Source of the DNA: Aquibacillus saliphilus
Lineage (GTDB): Bacteria > Bacillota > Bacilli > Bacillales > Amphibacillaceae
DNA length: 64,000 bases
NCBI RefSeq assembly: GCF_020404745.1
Contig: NZ_JAIZAP010000003.1
Span: forward strand, 62,001-126,000
Direction: 5' to 3'
The translations under genes and the position numbers were made by a program. Every line of letters starts with the position of its first letter. Positions within the stretch are counted from its first letter, which is position 1. Below the pieces are notes generated by a model. It did not search any database. It was not told the DNA's origin and was given only the letters and a program-made list of their open reading frames with translations. This document shows positions 8,614 through 17,659 of this stretch, piece by piece.

Positions 8614-9240
8614 ATGAAAATGTATGATATCTCTATGTCGGTTTATAACGGAATGGCTGTATGGGAAAACTTGTCTGGAGCACAGCCAAAATTTACTCGA
8701 AGTACCAACGAACATATCACTACAACAAACATGGATATAAATCTTCATACCGGAACACATATTGATGCTCCCCTTCACATGATTAATGACGGGGAGACAT
8801 TCAAAACCATTCCGTTAGAAAGACTTGTTGGCCCTGTGAAAGTGTTTGACTTAACATCAGTCACTGACGGAATAAGTAGAACAGATTTAGAAAATCTTGA
8901 TATAAAGCAGGATGACTTCATTCTATTCAAGACAAAAAATTCATTCCATCAGACGGACACATTTGATCCTAATTTTATTTACCTTAAAGAAGATGGCGCA
9001 GATTTTTTAGTTGAACAAAACATTAATGGTGTCGGGATAGACACTCATGGTATTGAGCGCAGCCAATCCAAGAACCCTACTCACAAAAAGCTATTCAGTA
9101 ATGACATCATTATCGTTGAAGGTCTTAGGTTGAGAGAAATTACTGGTAAAAATTATTATATGGTTGCAGCACCTATAAAACTTACGGAAACAGAAGCATC
9201 TCTTGCTAGAGTAATACTTTTTGATAACCAGCCTTTTTAG
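8614..9240 (+). CDS. Cyclase-family protein (kynurenine formamidase-like)
   Basis: 208 residues with the metal-binding signature HTGTHIDAPLH (about residues 46-56) of the cyclase/KynB superfamily and a matching C-terminal GLRL segment. Family members hydrolyse N-formylkynurenine or related amides with Zn or Mn. The in-frame ORF extends into zwf, but this ATG is preferred because AGGAGG lies 8 bases before it. It is likely co-transcribed with zwf; no kynurenine pathway genes are nearby, so the substrate is open. Confidence 0.8.
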   Translation: MKMYDISMSVYNGMAVWENLSGAQPKFTRSTNEHITTTNMDINLHTGTHIDAPLHMINDGETFKTIPLERLVGPVKVFDLTSVTDGISRTDLENLDIKQDDFILFKTKNSFHQTDTFDPNFIYLKEDGADFLVEQNINGVGIDTHGIERSQSKNPTHKKLFSNDIIIVEGLRLREITGKNYYMVAAPIKLTETEASLARVILFDNQPF

Positions 9241-9245
9241 ACGAA

Positions 9246-9288
9246 ACAAAAGCGTCCTGCTCAAATAATGAGCAGGACGCTTCTTTTA
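9246..9288. terminator. Bidirectional terminator between cyclase gene and gnd
   Basis: AAGCGTCCTGCTC / GAGCAGGACGCTT stem with an AAATAAT loop and T-rich flanks; the genes converge on it. Confidence 0.85.
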
Positions 9289-9291
9289 TAT

Positions 9292-10710
9292 TTATTCCAT
9301 CCACTCTGTGTGGAACGTACCCTCTTTATCAACACGTTGATATGTGTGTGCACCAAAGTAATCACGCTGAGCTTGGAGAAGATTAGCTGGTAGCGTTTCT
9401 GTTCGATAGCTATCGAAATATGCCAAGGCACTTGAGAATCCTGGAACAGGAATTCCCCGTTCAATCGCAATAGCTAGAACCTTACGTAATGACGATTGAT
9501 AGCTTTCTACGATCTCCTGGAAATAAGGATCAAGTAGTAAGTTTGTTAAACCAGGGTCACGATCATAAGCTTCTTTAATATTTTGCAAATACTGAGCACG
9601 AATAATACAGCCGCCCCGGAAAATCATTGCGATATCTCCATAACGCAGGTTCCAGTCGTATTCATCAGATGCTGCACGCATTTGTGCAAACCCTTGTGCA
9701 TATGAACAGATTTTACTCATGTAAAGGGCTTGTCTAATCGCTTCAATTAGCTCATCTTTATCACCTTCATATGCTTTAGTTCCAGCAGAAGGGCCATGTA
9801 GTATTTTACTTGCCTTCACACGCTCTTCCTTCATTGCAGAAATAAAACGTGCAAACACTGATTCAGTAATAATTGGTAAAGGAACACCTAAATCAAGTGC
9901 GCTTTGACTTGTCCATTTTCCAGTTCCTTTTTGACCAGCAGTATCCAAAATAACATCTACCATTGGTTTATTTGTTTCTTCATCTTTTTTAGTAAAGATA
10001 TCAGCTGTAATTTCAATTAAGTAACTGTCTAATTCTCCCTTATTCCATTCAGCAAACACTTGATGAAGCTCATCAGCATCCGAACCTAAGACATGCTTCA
10101 TAATGAAATACGCCTCAGAGATTAGCTGCATGTCGCCATATTCGATACCATTATGAACCATTTTCACATAGTGGCCTGCACCATTTGGTCCGATATATGT
10201 AGAACAAGGTTCTCCATCTACTTTTGCAGAAATGGAGTCCAGGATTGGCTTAACTAAATCATAAGCTTCCTTTTGACCACCAGGCATAATTGAAGGCCCT
10301 TTTAATGCTCCTTCTTCACCACCGGATACACCTGTACCGATAAAGTGAATACCTGATTCTTCTAAATCCTTATTGCGTCTAATTGTATCTTCGTAAAAGG
10401 TATTCCCACCATCAATCAGAATATCACCTTTTTCAAGAAGTGGCCTTAACTGCGCAATGGTAGCATCTGTTGGAGCACCCGCTTTAACCATCAACATAAT
10501 TTTACGTGGTTTCTCAAGTGAATCTACAAACTCTTCAATCGTGTTTGCACCAAAGAAATTCTTTCCAGCAGCCTCATTTGCTAAAAAGTCTTCCGTCTTT
10601 TGATATGAACGGTTAAAAACAGAAACCGAATTCCCGCGACTTTCAATGTTTAATGCTAGGTTCTTACCCATTACTGCAAGACCTATTACACCCATTTGTT
10701 GTTTTGCCAT
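9292..10710 (-). CDS. gnd: 6-phosphogluconate dehydrogenase, decarboxylating
   Basis: 472 residues from the chosen start, close to B. subtilis GndA. It converts 6-phosphogluconate to ribulose-5-phosphate, CO2 and NADPH. The NADP site is [13 protein letters not shown] near residue 8. Substrate and catalytic segments [13 protein letters not shown] and [12 protein letters not shown] are intact. The frame is open 14 codons further, but family alignment starts at [10 protein letters not shown] with AAGGGG upstream. It pairs with zwf. A short remnant of a second copy lies behind uxaC at 27.8 kb. Confidence 0.96.
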   Translation of the reverse strand: MAKQQMGVIGLAVMGKNLALNIESRGNSVSVFNRSYQKTEDFLANEAAGKNFFGANTIEEFVDSLEKPRKIMLMVKAGAPTDATIAQLRPLLEKGDILIDGGNTFYEDTIRRNKDLEESGIHFIGTGVSGGEEGALKGPSIMPGGQKEAYDLVKPILDSISAKVDGEPCSTYIGPNGAGHYVKMVHNGIEYGDMQLISEAYFIMKHVLGSDADELHQVFAEWNKGELDSYLIEITADIFTKKDEETNKPMVDVILDTAGQKGTGKWTSQSALDLGVPLPIITESVFARFISAMKEERVKASKILHGPSAGTKAYEGDKDELIEAIRQALYMSKICSYAQGFAQMRAASDEYDWNLRYGDIAMIFRGGCIIRAQYLQNIKEAYDRDPGLTNLLLDPYFQEIVESYQSSLRKVLAIAIERGIPVPGFSSALAYFDSYRTETLPANLLQAQRDYFGAHTYQRVDKEGTFHTEWME

Positions 10711-10904
10711 CTTTAGTATCGCCCCTTCTTCATTCATTTCTTTACTCATCATACCTTCTTAGTATTGATTACGGCAACAAGAGCAAAGGATTCTTTTGTT
10801 GTACAAAATAAAAAACTTTCTAATTCCGTCTCTATATATAAACTTATTACAAGCGATGGTCACCTGCAAGTAAAATACCTTTATTTTTGCGAAATTCGTG
10901 TAAT

Positions 10905-11654
10905 TTATAATACCCATTTTTCAATAGCATGTGCAACTCCACTCTCAGTATGTGTGCTTGTTATCCAATCAGCAACCTTCTTCACGTCTTCCTGAGCATT
11001 ACCCATTGCAATTCCTAAACCTGCTTCTTCAATCATTTTAATATCATTTAAACTGTCGCCAATTGCCATTACCTGATCCATAGTGATGTTTAACCTTTGA
11101 CAAACTTTTTCAATTGCTCTTGCTTTATTAATACCAACTGCATTGACTTCGATATTAGTTAGACTAGAATTACTAACCTCTAATGATTCATTAATAGACA
11201 ACTCATCCATAATCAACTGTTTTACTTGTTCATCATCAATATCAAAACCAAACTTCAACCATTGATGTGCATCAAGATCATCTGGTACTTCTCCTCTAAA
11301 GACTTGATCAGTAGAGGTCATCCATGCCGACGTTTTATGTTTTTTATGTAAGTCCACGAGCATTTTTATTAACGGTATATCTAGCAATTGCCGTTCTACT
11401 AATTCACCGGATGCTGTCCAGATCTCGCTTCCGTTGACGGTAATTAAATAAGACGATAACTCAAGTGATTTTGCATAGTCATTGCAAGTACTAAAATGTC
11501 TTCCTGTTGAGAGAATCACTTCTACCCCCTGATTACGAGCAGCTGTAATTGCTTTTTTGTTTTCTTCAGAAACTCTGTGATTAGCATCTAATAAGGTGCC
11601 ATCCATATCTAAAGCTATTAGGCGTACATCCTGTTTTTTCTGCTTATTTTTCAT
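10905..11654 (-). CDS. Cof-type HAD-IIB phosphatase
   Basis: 249 residues. HAD motif I is ALDMDGTLLDANH near residue 13, motif II is ILSTGRHF, and the C-terminal motif is GDSLNDIKMIEEAGLGIAMGN. The family dephosphorylates sugar phosphates, FMN precursors or cofactors. The start at 11654 is preferred over an upstream ATG because AAAGGAG precedes it. At 249 residues it is somewhat shorter than typical members (~270), the cap being compact. Substrate unknown. Confidence 0.85.
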   Translation of the reverse strand: MKNKQKKQDVRLIALDMDGTLLDANHRVSEENKKAITAARNQGVEVILSTGRHFSTCNDYAKSLELSSYLITVNGSEIWTASGELVERQLLDIPLIKMLVDLHKKHKTSAWMTSTDQVFRGEVPDDLDAHQWLKFGFDIDDEQVKQLIMDELSINESLEVSNSSLTNIEVNAVGINKARAIEKVCQRLNITMDQVMAIGDSLNDIKMIEEAGLGIAMGNAQEDVKKVADWITSTHTESGVAHAIEKWVL

Positions 11655-11691
11655 GACAAAAGCTCCTTTACACATATACTATTTTGACAAA

Positions 11692-11941
11692 TCATAAACC
11701 AAGTACCTGTTGCTTAGCTGGTTTCTTAGCTATCAATGCACAAATTGCTCCAATAACAGGGATAATAAGTCCGATTATTAAAATTGGTGAATAACTCCCC
11801 AACATGTCGTAACCCACGCCAAAAGGTAATGAGCCAAATAACATTTAATCAAAGGCGTTCATAACCATAAGAGAAAAAAACACCTATTGCTGCAATGAAA
11901 ACGATCACCCAGCCATAGTAAACATTCTTTAGTCTCCTCAT
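11692..11941 (-). pseudogene. MFS transporter remnant (both ends, middle deleted)
   Basis: An ATG with AAGGAGG before it opens MRRLKNVYYGWVIVFIAAIG, a typical MFS first helix, and hits a stop after 31 codons. The last part, up to the stop at 11692, reads LPFGVGYDMLGSYSPILIIG and continues as a last MFS helix with a basic tail. About 1 kb of coding sequence between them is missing: a large internal deletion plus a frame break. Confidence 0.7.
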
Positions 11942-12300
11942 TATGTTCCTCCTTTTTACAATTAGAGTTAGTCATTAGGTACACGTCTCCGATTAAGGAA
12001 AAAGAGGAATATTGTACACTTAAAAAAACTATACCATTATTCTGTTTGTATTCAATTGATAACTACTCGAAATTAAAAATCTCAAAAACATTTGACAAAT
12101 GAGTGGATAGGTGAGACAATATATAATCTGCTTCACTTTAGAAGTAACTTGTCTGGGAAATGTAAAGATTATCTGGCATTCTGCCAATGTTTTAATAGAA
12201 AAACTTGTTTATCGCAAAGTATTTTTAGCGAAAGACCACGTTTTTCTCATACTATCGTTTGACTTAACCATAAATATAATAAAATATTGATAGTATAGTA
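11942..12300. other. Intergenic region, nothing recognised
   Basis: A/T-rich, no ORF with a usable RBS. A TTGACT sequence near 12259 may be the -35 of the leader RNA that follows. Confidence 0.4.
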
Positions 12301-12500
12301 AGACTTATTCACACTGGATCGACTTCGGAGTCGTAAGGATGTAAGAGAGGTAGGGCTTGCATCGTTTAGGTTAAAACCACCAGGTGGAAATTGTACCGCG
12401 GCAATTTATACAAAAAAGATAAATTTGATTTTTACACTTGTGAACCGAACAAGTTACACTTTACAAGAGGTGCCCCTTTTTTTACTGGGCACCTCTTTCC
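12300..12500 (+). ncRNA. Orphan T-box-like leader with terminator
   Basis: The segment contains an AGAGAG element at about 12347, a small GACTTCGGAGTC hairpin, and GGTGGAAATTGTACCGCGG near 12383, resembling the T-box AGGGTGGNACCGCG but with an insertion. It is followed by a strong terminator, AGAGGTGCCC / GGGCACCTCT (12462-12500). Stem I looks shortened and no aminoacyl-tRNA synthetase or amino-acid gene follows on this strand, so this is probably a decayed or stranded leader. Confidence 0.35.
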
Positions 12501-12677
12501 AATATATTCAGTTGGAGTTAGAAAAGTCTATTAACATAAGTGTATTAGAAGTTAAGTTGGAAATTCTTTCACTGAGGATCGCTGATTAGCAGTAATGCTA
12601 ATACACAAATCGCTATAATTAAAATGCGGTGGGGATTTATTTATGAATGGTATTAATTGTTCCTTGACATTTCACTT

Positions 12678-12839
12678 CTACTGATGGCTACTTTCATCCA
12701 TCCTTGTATCCAAATGCCCTTTTAATCCTCGATTAATAATTTCTGCTTCTAAAAGCTTTATAAATTCTCTATCAAGTACCAGCTCAACAGCTTTTTGATA
12801 TGCGTCTTGCAATTTTTTATCTGATAAGGTCTCAAACAT
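12678..12839 (-). CDS. sda: Sda-family sporulation histidine kinase inhibitor
   Basis: 53 codons. The pattern LSDKKLQDAYQKAVEL...DREFIKLLEAEI..R aligns along the whole of B. subtilis Sda (46 residues: LSD..L..Y.KA.E..L.RDFI.L.E.EI..R). Sda forms a helical hairpin that blocks KinA autophosphorylation when replication is perturbed. ATG follows GTGGGTGAT. The C-terminus is about seven residues longer than in B. subtilis. It was identified by reading the strand because it is too short for routine ORF calling. Confidence 0.8.
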   Translation of the reverse strand: MFETLSDKKLQDAYQKAVELVLDREFIKLLEAEIINRGLKGHLDTRMDESSHQ

Positions 12840-13098
12840 AATATCACCCACTTATTCAAATTATATAGCATAAAAGTAACTACATCAGCTAACATCCCCT
12901 TATTTCCTGAGTAACGGCTATTAGTTAAACAGCAAATGAAAACTTCATCCGTAAACCACTGTCAGAATTGACAATCTATCAAAAAATTGATAGATATAAA
13001 CCTTTTAAATTTAGAAGGTTATTAGCCACTAATCCTTGAAATGTAACCCTTAAGAACACACTAACTAATTTCTATATTCCATATAAATAGTACATTAA
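12840..13098. other. Intergenic spacer between sda and an XRE gene
   Basis: A/T-rich divergent spacer. I see no gene and no exact DnaA box (TTATCCACA) upstream of sda. Confidence 0.4.
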
Positions 13099-13140
13099 TA
13101 TTTATAGTATTTCAATATTTTAAAATAGTATTTATAGTAT
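13099..13140. promoter_or_regulatory. 12-bp direct repeats upstream of XRE regulator
   Basis: TATTTATAGTAT occurs at 13099-13110 and exactly again at 13129-13140, 30 bp apart (about three helical turns), 50 bp before the XRE start codon. This placement suits autoregulatory operator sites. Confidence 0.4.
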
Positions 13141-13191
13141 CTTCGATTGTTCCTAAAATGAAGGTATATTTACATAGAGGTGAAAAACTGC

Positions 13192-13527
13192 ATGCCTGGA
13201 ACTAAATTAGCACAAATCATTGGTGAACGATTACGTCTGTTGCGAAAAGAGAATCATCTCAGTCAAGAAGAATTGGCTCATTTGTCTCATTTACATCCTA
13301 CTTATATTGGACAGCTCGAGAGAGGTGAGAAAAATGCAACATTAGACACGGTAAGTAAAGTAGCCAAAGCATTAGATGTAACCCTAGACGAACTCTTTCG
13401 ATTTTCAACAGAGCCTGATGAGGATAATCAGACTCTTAATCAATTAAATAATCAACTAGATGAAACAGACAGAGAAACAGTTTTAAAAATTATTAATGTG
13501 ATGTTGGAATGGAAAAACAAGACCTAA
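13192..13527 (+). CDS. XRE-family transcriptional regulator
   Basis: 111 residues. The HTH covers residues ~5-66 (IIGERLRLLRKENHLSQEEL...HPTYIGQLERGEKNATLDTV), followed by a short acidic linker and a helical tail. The ATG at 13192 is preferred over an in-frame GTG at 13180, because AGAGGTG serves this ATG. It resembles general SinR/Xre repressors without the SinR tetramerisation domain. Target unknown; the twin 12-bp repeats upstream suggest autoregulation. Confidence 0.8.
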   Translation: MPGTKLAQIIGERLRLLRKENHLSQEELAHLSHLHPTYIGQLERGEKNATLDTVSKVAKALDVTLDELFRFSTEPDEDNQTLNQLNNQLDETDRETVLKIINVMLEWKNKT

Positions 13528-13554
13528 CTCATATTAGGTTATCATTTATAATCT

Positions 13555-13592
13555 AAGGTAGACCAATATAGTTTAGTTGGTCTACCTTTTTG
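13555..13592 (+). terminator. Terminator after XRE gene
   Basis: AAGGTAGACCAA / TTGGTCTACCTTTTT with a loop of about ten bases. Confidence 0.85.
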
Positions 13593-13782
13593 TTATAGTC
13601 CTAACATCATCAACTGCAATAACAGAAAATCCTTTTTTCTTAATCCACCTTCTTGATAACTCCGAACGTATTGGATAAAATGCATTCCATGATTTGACCC
13701 CCCTAACAATTCAATCTTCGGATTATCCATTTGTTCGATTAATGGGATCAAGTTCTTCCATCACGTAATCCTCGTCATTCAT
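13593..13782 (-). pseudogene. Short frameshifted gene remnant, unknown family
   Basis: An ATG at 13782 opens MNDEDYVMEELDPINRTNG and then stops. In the next frame a coding-like stretch follows: LIPLIEQMDNPKIELLGG, then NHGMHFIQYVRSYQEGG and a hydrophobic tail to a stop at 13593. A single frameshift would join them into about 60 residues. I do not recognise the family. Confidence 0.35.
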
Positions 13783-13896
13783 TGTTTATATTCTGCTTGG
13801 TATGAGCTTTCACCTGCATGAACAGATAATAATGTATCAGCGTAAATATGAATTTATATTACTAATGGTAGTCCTTATTAGTGGTCACCCTATAAG

Positions 13897-13943
13897 TAGT
13901 GCTTTTTGCTAGCAGTCAGGGGAGGCGCTGGAATTAGACATCA
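13897..13943 (+). repeat. Dispersed repeat, truncated copy D
   Basis: Contains GTGCTTTTTGC and GGCGCTGGAATTAGAC, matching the middle and end of the longer copies at 1 and 57.4 kb; the rest of the element is missing. Confidence 0.45.
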
Positions 13944-13977
13944 ATGCGCACTATTATATATTTTGGTACATATTAAA

Positions 13978-14015
13978 AAGGAGGCATAAATAGTATTATG
14001 CCCCCTTTTGCCTAA
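13978..14015. terminator. Hairpin between repeat fragment and OFA transporter
   Basis: AAGGAGGCATAA / TTATGCCCCCTT with one mismatch and T-rich ends; likely terminates the minus-strand transporter gene. Confidence 0.6.
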
Positions 14016-14077
14016 CTATGTTTTATCTTTTTAAAAGATAGTTATCTTCGATGATTAAGTTACCTGATTTAAAATTA

Positions 14078-15364
14078 TTAACCAAGATTGATAACTTTAT
14101 TATTACTAACTGGTTCTTTAACAACTCCACCAGAACGTATTGACTTAATATTTGACTTCATTACTAATGAGGTACCAAGTGCAACAACTAGTAGTATCGC
14201 AAAAATATAGAATGTTGCATTATAACTTTTAGTAGCATCATGGATAGAAGCAACCATCATTGGACCAAATACACCCGCCATTGACCAAGCAGTTAAAATA
14301 TAACCATGAATCGCACCGAGTTGTTTTGTACCAAATAAATCACCAATAAATGCTGGTAGCGATGAAAATCCGCCACCGTACATTGTAAGGATAATGAAAA
14401 TAACAGCTTGAAATAGTAGTGCATTTGATATACTCGGCAATAATAAAAATAGAACGAGTTGAACTGCAAAGAAAATGATAAATACGTTACTTCTTCCTAA
14501 GTAATCTGAAAGCGAAGACCAAACGATCCGACCGGCCCCGTTAAACAGACCCATTATTCCTACCATAGAAGCAGCAGCAACAACCGTCAATCCTACTTTC
14601 TCTTGAGCCATAGGTGATGCCACTGAAATTAGCATAATACCACAAGAAATATTAATAAACATCATAACCCACAACAACCAAAATCTTTTTGTTTTAACAG
14701 CTTGATTAGCTGTTAATTGCGCTAGATCGTCTGGTCGGCGCTTTTTATTTTTGTTGTCGGCACTATCTAAACCTTGCATTGATTTTGGTATCCATCCTTC
14801 AGGTGGTCTAGCGATATAGGAAGCACCACTGAGCATTAGAACAAAATATGCTCCGCCTAGAATATAAAATGTTGAAGCAATACCTACAGATTGAATAAAA
14901 TGAGCTGCTACCGGGCTAGCGACTAAGGCACCGGCACCAAACCCCATCACAGCCATTCCTGTGGCTAGACCTCGACGATCTGGGAACCATTTAACAAGTG
15001 TTGAAACTGGTGAAATATATCCAATTCCAAGACCCATTCCGCCAATTACTCCATATCCCAAGTAATATAAGGTTAACGATTCAAATTGAATGGCGAGCCC
15101 TGACAAAGCAAGTCCGGCTGAGAAAAGAAATGCAGCAAGTGTCGCAGACTTTCTGGGCCCCCATTTTTCTACAAACCTGCCAAAAGTAGCAGCAGATAGA
15201 CCTAGGAAAAGAATAGCTATCGTAAATGATAACGTTACTTCTTTGTCATTCCATCCTAGTAGATCAGATAAGGGGTTTTTAAATACACTATACGCGTAGG
15301 CAGATCCAATCGATAAATGAATAGCTATTGCTGATAATGCGATGAGCCAACGATTCTTTTTCAT
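14078..15364 (-). CDS. OFA-family MFS transporter
   Basis: 428 residues with 12 predicted membrane helices. The N-terminal helix (SAIAIHLSIGSAYAYSVFKNPL) and GYGVIGGMGLGIGYISPVSTLVKWFPDRRGLATGMAVMGFG segments are characteristic of the oxalate/formate antiporter (OFA) family. Such proteins exchange small carboxylates across the cytoplasmic membrane. AGAGGTGAT precedes the ATG. It lies beside a sugar-acid and nickel-pincer region, so it may move a carboxylic acid, but the substrate is not shown by sequence. Confidence 0.85.
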   Translation of the reverse strand: MKKNRWLIALSAIAIHLSIGSAYAYSVFKNPLSDLLGWNDKEVTLSFTIAILFLGLSAATFGRFVEKWGPRKSATLAAFLFSAGLALSGLAIQFESLTLYYLGYGVIGGMGLGIGYISPVSTLVKWFPDRRGLATGMAVMGFGAGALVASPVAAHFIQSVGIASTFYILGGAYFVLMLSGASYIARPPEGWIPKSMQGLDSADNKNKKRRPDDLAQLTANQAVKTKRFWLLWVMMFINISCGIMLISVASPMAQEKVGLTVVAAASMVGIMGLFNGAGRIVWSSLSDYLGRSNVFIIFFAVQLVLFLLLPSISNALLFQAVIFIILTMYGGGFSSLPAFIGDLFGTKQLGAIHGYILTAWSMAGVFGPMMVASIHDATKSYNATFYIFAILLVVALGTSLVMKSNIKSIRSGGVVKEPVSNNKVINLG

Positions 15365-15612
15365 ATAATCACCTCTAATTTATTTATACTTTAACTATAA
15401 CAAAGTCTTTTTTTATTTAGATTGAACATTATGTGAATAAATGAGCAAATTTTATGAAAACGTCCACAAATTTGAAATAAAATAAGTATTTATTATTTAA
15501 ACAAAGTATGTTTTTAGGCAATCCAACTTAAAATAGCGGTTTTATTTCTAGTGAGAAATAATTCATTTATCCTTAATTGGAATACCTTGCAAAGTAATCA
15601 CAACGTTGTAAG
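15365..15612. other. Intergenic region, nothing recognised
   Basis: A/T-rich upstream region of the OFA transporter gene; no ORF or repeat recognised. Confidence 0.4.
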
Positions 15613-15815
15613 GTGTCGAAAACAATATATTAACATTTGATCCTTTAAGGGTAATAATCGGATGGAACGTTCCATATTTCTACAGCTATGAAAAAACGAC
15701 TATCCCATCTTTCATGCCAGGATCTAAGGACACTGACATTCTATATCTACATGAACAAATGACTCTTCAAGGGAATCAATTATATTCATACACTAACGAA
15801 TGGGATAGTTATTAG
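15613..15815 (+). pseudogene. C-terminal gene remnant, unknown family
   Basis: An open, coding-like stretch without a start codon: ...NILTFDPLRVIIGWNVPYFY, then KTTIPSFMPGSKDTDILYLH and a tail ending NEWDSY-stop near 15813. Boundaries are approximate and a frame break near the left end is possible. It looks like the tail of a lost gene. Confidence 0.3.
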
Positions 15816-15897
15816 CTCTATCATTATAAGAATATAGTACAGCACCGAAAGGATTTTGATGACTTTTTATTTAGGAGTGTTTAACAAAATATCGTTA

Positions 15898-16809
15898 TTA
15901 CATTATTATATTTGTAATTAACCAAATTAAACCAAAGCTAATAATTATCGTTAAATTGGATACTGTCCCCACGAACCTTCTATTATAACCAAACTCAACT
16001 GAATAAGGTAACACTGAGGCAGATATTGGCAGTATTAGGGCAATCAAAAGCATGTACTTGAACGTGGCTTCAAAAGGTAAAAAAACAAACAATAGGATTC
16101 CAATACCTAAGCCTGTAACATATTTTACTGTAAGAAGTTTTGCGATAAGCTTTCCGTATCCTTTTTCAAACGAGAAGTTTAAATAAATACCTAATAATAA
16201 AAGGGAGAGAGGCATATTCGCAACGGATACAATTCCAGAAACATCAACAACAATTTCTGGTAATTTTAATCCTACACTATTTAAAAAACAAACAATTATG
16301 TACGTTATTAATGGGATTGACTTAGAAACTTTTCCAAGAATCCTTTTAAAGTTAAATGTAACTTTGTCTTCTGAATAGAAGCTACCTATCAGGTAACTTA
16401 ACCCGAATACGATAAATGAATTACCAATATCAAACATCCCAAAAAATTCAATTCCCTCATGGCCCCAAATCCCTTCAACAAGAGGAAAAGCGAACAAGCC
16501 AATATTAAAGCCTGGAACCATCATTGCAAGCATTCCTTTTGTTTTTCTACTCTCGTTTTTAAAAACAAGAATTCCTAACAGTCCAGAAAATAATCCGTAG
16601 ATAATAGCAATTAAAATCAGTATGAAAAGTGATGACTCAAACTGAATTTCATTAAACGTTACAATAATTAGAGTAGGTAACGTTATGTTAAAGATAATTC
16701 TAGCAAGTCCTTCCCCATCACTTTCTTTTAATATATTCGATCGTTTTAGAATGTAACCCAAAGCAATAATTAACACAGAATATAGAAATTGATTATTAAA
16801 ACTTTCCAA
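15898..16809 (-). CDS. AEC-family (auxin efflux carrier superfamily) transporter
   Basis: 303 residues, about ten membrane helices, with the family's N-terminal helix (LYSVLIIALGYILKRSNIL) and central broken-helix region (LMMVPGFNIGLFAFPLVEGIWG-like, residues ~93-116). Bacterial AEC proteins often move malate, malonate or other organic acids. It is on the same strand as the lar/gntK genes and follows larC2 after a strong terminator. Substrate unknown. Confidence 0.8.
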   Translation of the reverse strand: MESFNNQFLYSVLIIALGYILKRSNILKESDGEGLARIIFNITLPTLIIVTFNEIQFESSLFILILIAIIYGLFSGLLGILVFKNESRKTKGMLAMMVPGFNIGLFAFPLVEGIWGHEGIEFFGMFDIGNSFIVFGLSYLIGSFYSEDKVTFNFKRILGKVSKSIPLITYIIVCFLNSVGLKLPEIVVDVSGIVSVANMPLSLLLLGIYLNFSFEKGYGKLIAKLLTVKYVTGLGIGILLFVFLPFEATFKYMLLIALILPISASVLPYSVEFGYNRRFVGTVSNLTIIISFGLIWLITNIIM

Positions 16810-17112
16810 AAAACATTCTCCTTAGTATATTATCAATAGATTAATAGTTTATTATACTACAGCCGATAATGATTGAGTTTCTTAAGTTATTCATTAAAAA
16901 AGGGCATCGCAAACAAACCGAGATTGTGAGTACCCTAACTACTATATTTAGTTGTTAACTATTTAAGCAAGTCTTTTCGTCTCATTCGATTGTTTTACCG
17001 AATTGCAGACCCGACAAACAGAACGGTCCTGACTGGTGGTAATTTAAGTACTAATTAGACAGAAATAGTCATTATAAATATCTCAATTCGTTCCACCGTT
17101 CGACTGGATAGC
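16810..17112. other. Intergenic region, nothing recognised
   Basis: Spacer between the AEC gene and the larC2 terminator. A weak GGGCATC...GTACCC hairpin lies near 16903-16935. No coding potential seen. Confidence 0.4.
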
Positions 17113-17152
17113 AACTAAGGAGGGTGTTCCAATTGGAACACCCTCCTTAGTT
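17113..17152. terminator. Strong palindromic terminator after larC2
   Basis: Perfect inverted repeat with arms of 18 bp including AAGGAGGGTGTTCC around AATT, ending in T/A runs on both sides. Confidence 0.85.
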
Positions 17153-17162
17153 AAACTTCACT

Positions 17163-17636
17163 CTAATGCTCTGCTAGTGCTCTCCATACTTGTTCATAAA
17201 CCTTCTTCAAAGGAATATTATGACGTTTGGCAATTTCCTTACAATCTTCATATTCTGGTGAACTTTGAAAGACTTCTCCATCACTTAAACCTTGCTTAAC
17301 TGTAACTTTCCCCCATTCTGTCTGTACCTTTATGAACTGCCGCTCCATGCGATGGACAGTTAATGGGTAATAACGAATACCTAGGGTTGTTGTTTCTTTT
17401 AGTAAAATTTCTTTCATTTGATTTATATTTTTTTTAGAACAAAGCAACTGAAGCAAAACTCCTGGCCTATTTTTTTTCATAAAAATTGGCGTGTAGAAGA
17501 CATCATTTGCTCCCGATTCAAATAAAATGTCCATGACATACCCAAGCCACTCGCCCGAAATATCGTCAAGGTTTACTTCCATTTTAACCATCTGATCATC
17601 AATATGTTCATAATTTGGAGGTGGATGTGAATTCAC
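17163..17636 (-). CDS. larC2: LarC C-terminal half (nickel insertion, Ni-pincer cofactor)
   Basis: 157 residues equivalent to the C-terminal portion of LarC, the CTP-dependent nickel cyclometallase that inserts Ni into pyridinium-3,5-bisthiocarboxylate mononucleotide. Recognisable segments are VKMEVNLDDISGEWLGYVMD, the VFYTPIFMKKNRPG loop, LLKETTTLGIR and the SPEYEDCKEIAKRHNIPLKKV end. Start is GTG with AAGGGG upstream. It follows larB after 23 bp. The N-terminal half, larC1, is 7.6 kb away, so the two cannot be joined by the frameshifting described for Lactobacillus larC. Confidence 0.88.
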   Translation of the reverse strand: MNSHPPPNYEHIDDQMVKMEVNLDDISGEWLGYVMDILFESGANDVFYTPIFMKKNRPGVLLQLLCSKKNINQMKEILLKETTTLGIRYYPLTVHRMERQFIKVQTEWGKVTVKQGLSDGEVFQSSPEYEDCKEIAKRHNIPLKKVYEQVWRALAEH

Positions 17637-17659
17637 AATATGACCCCTTCCATAAAGTA

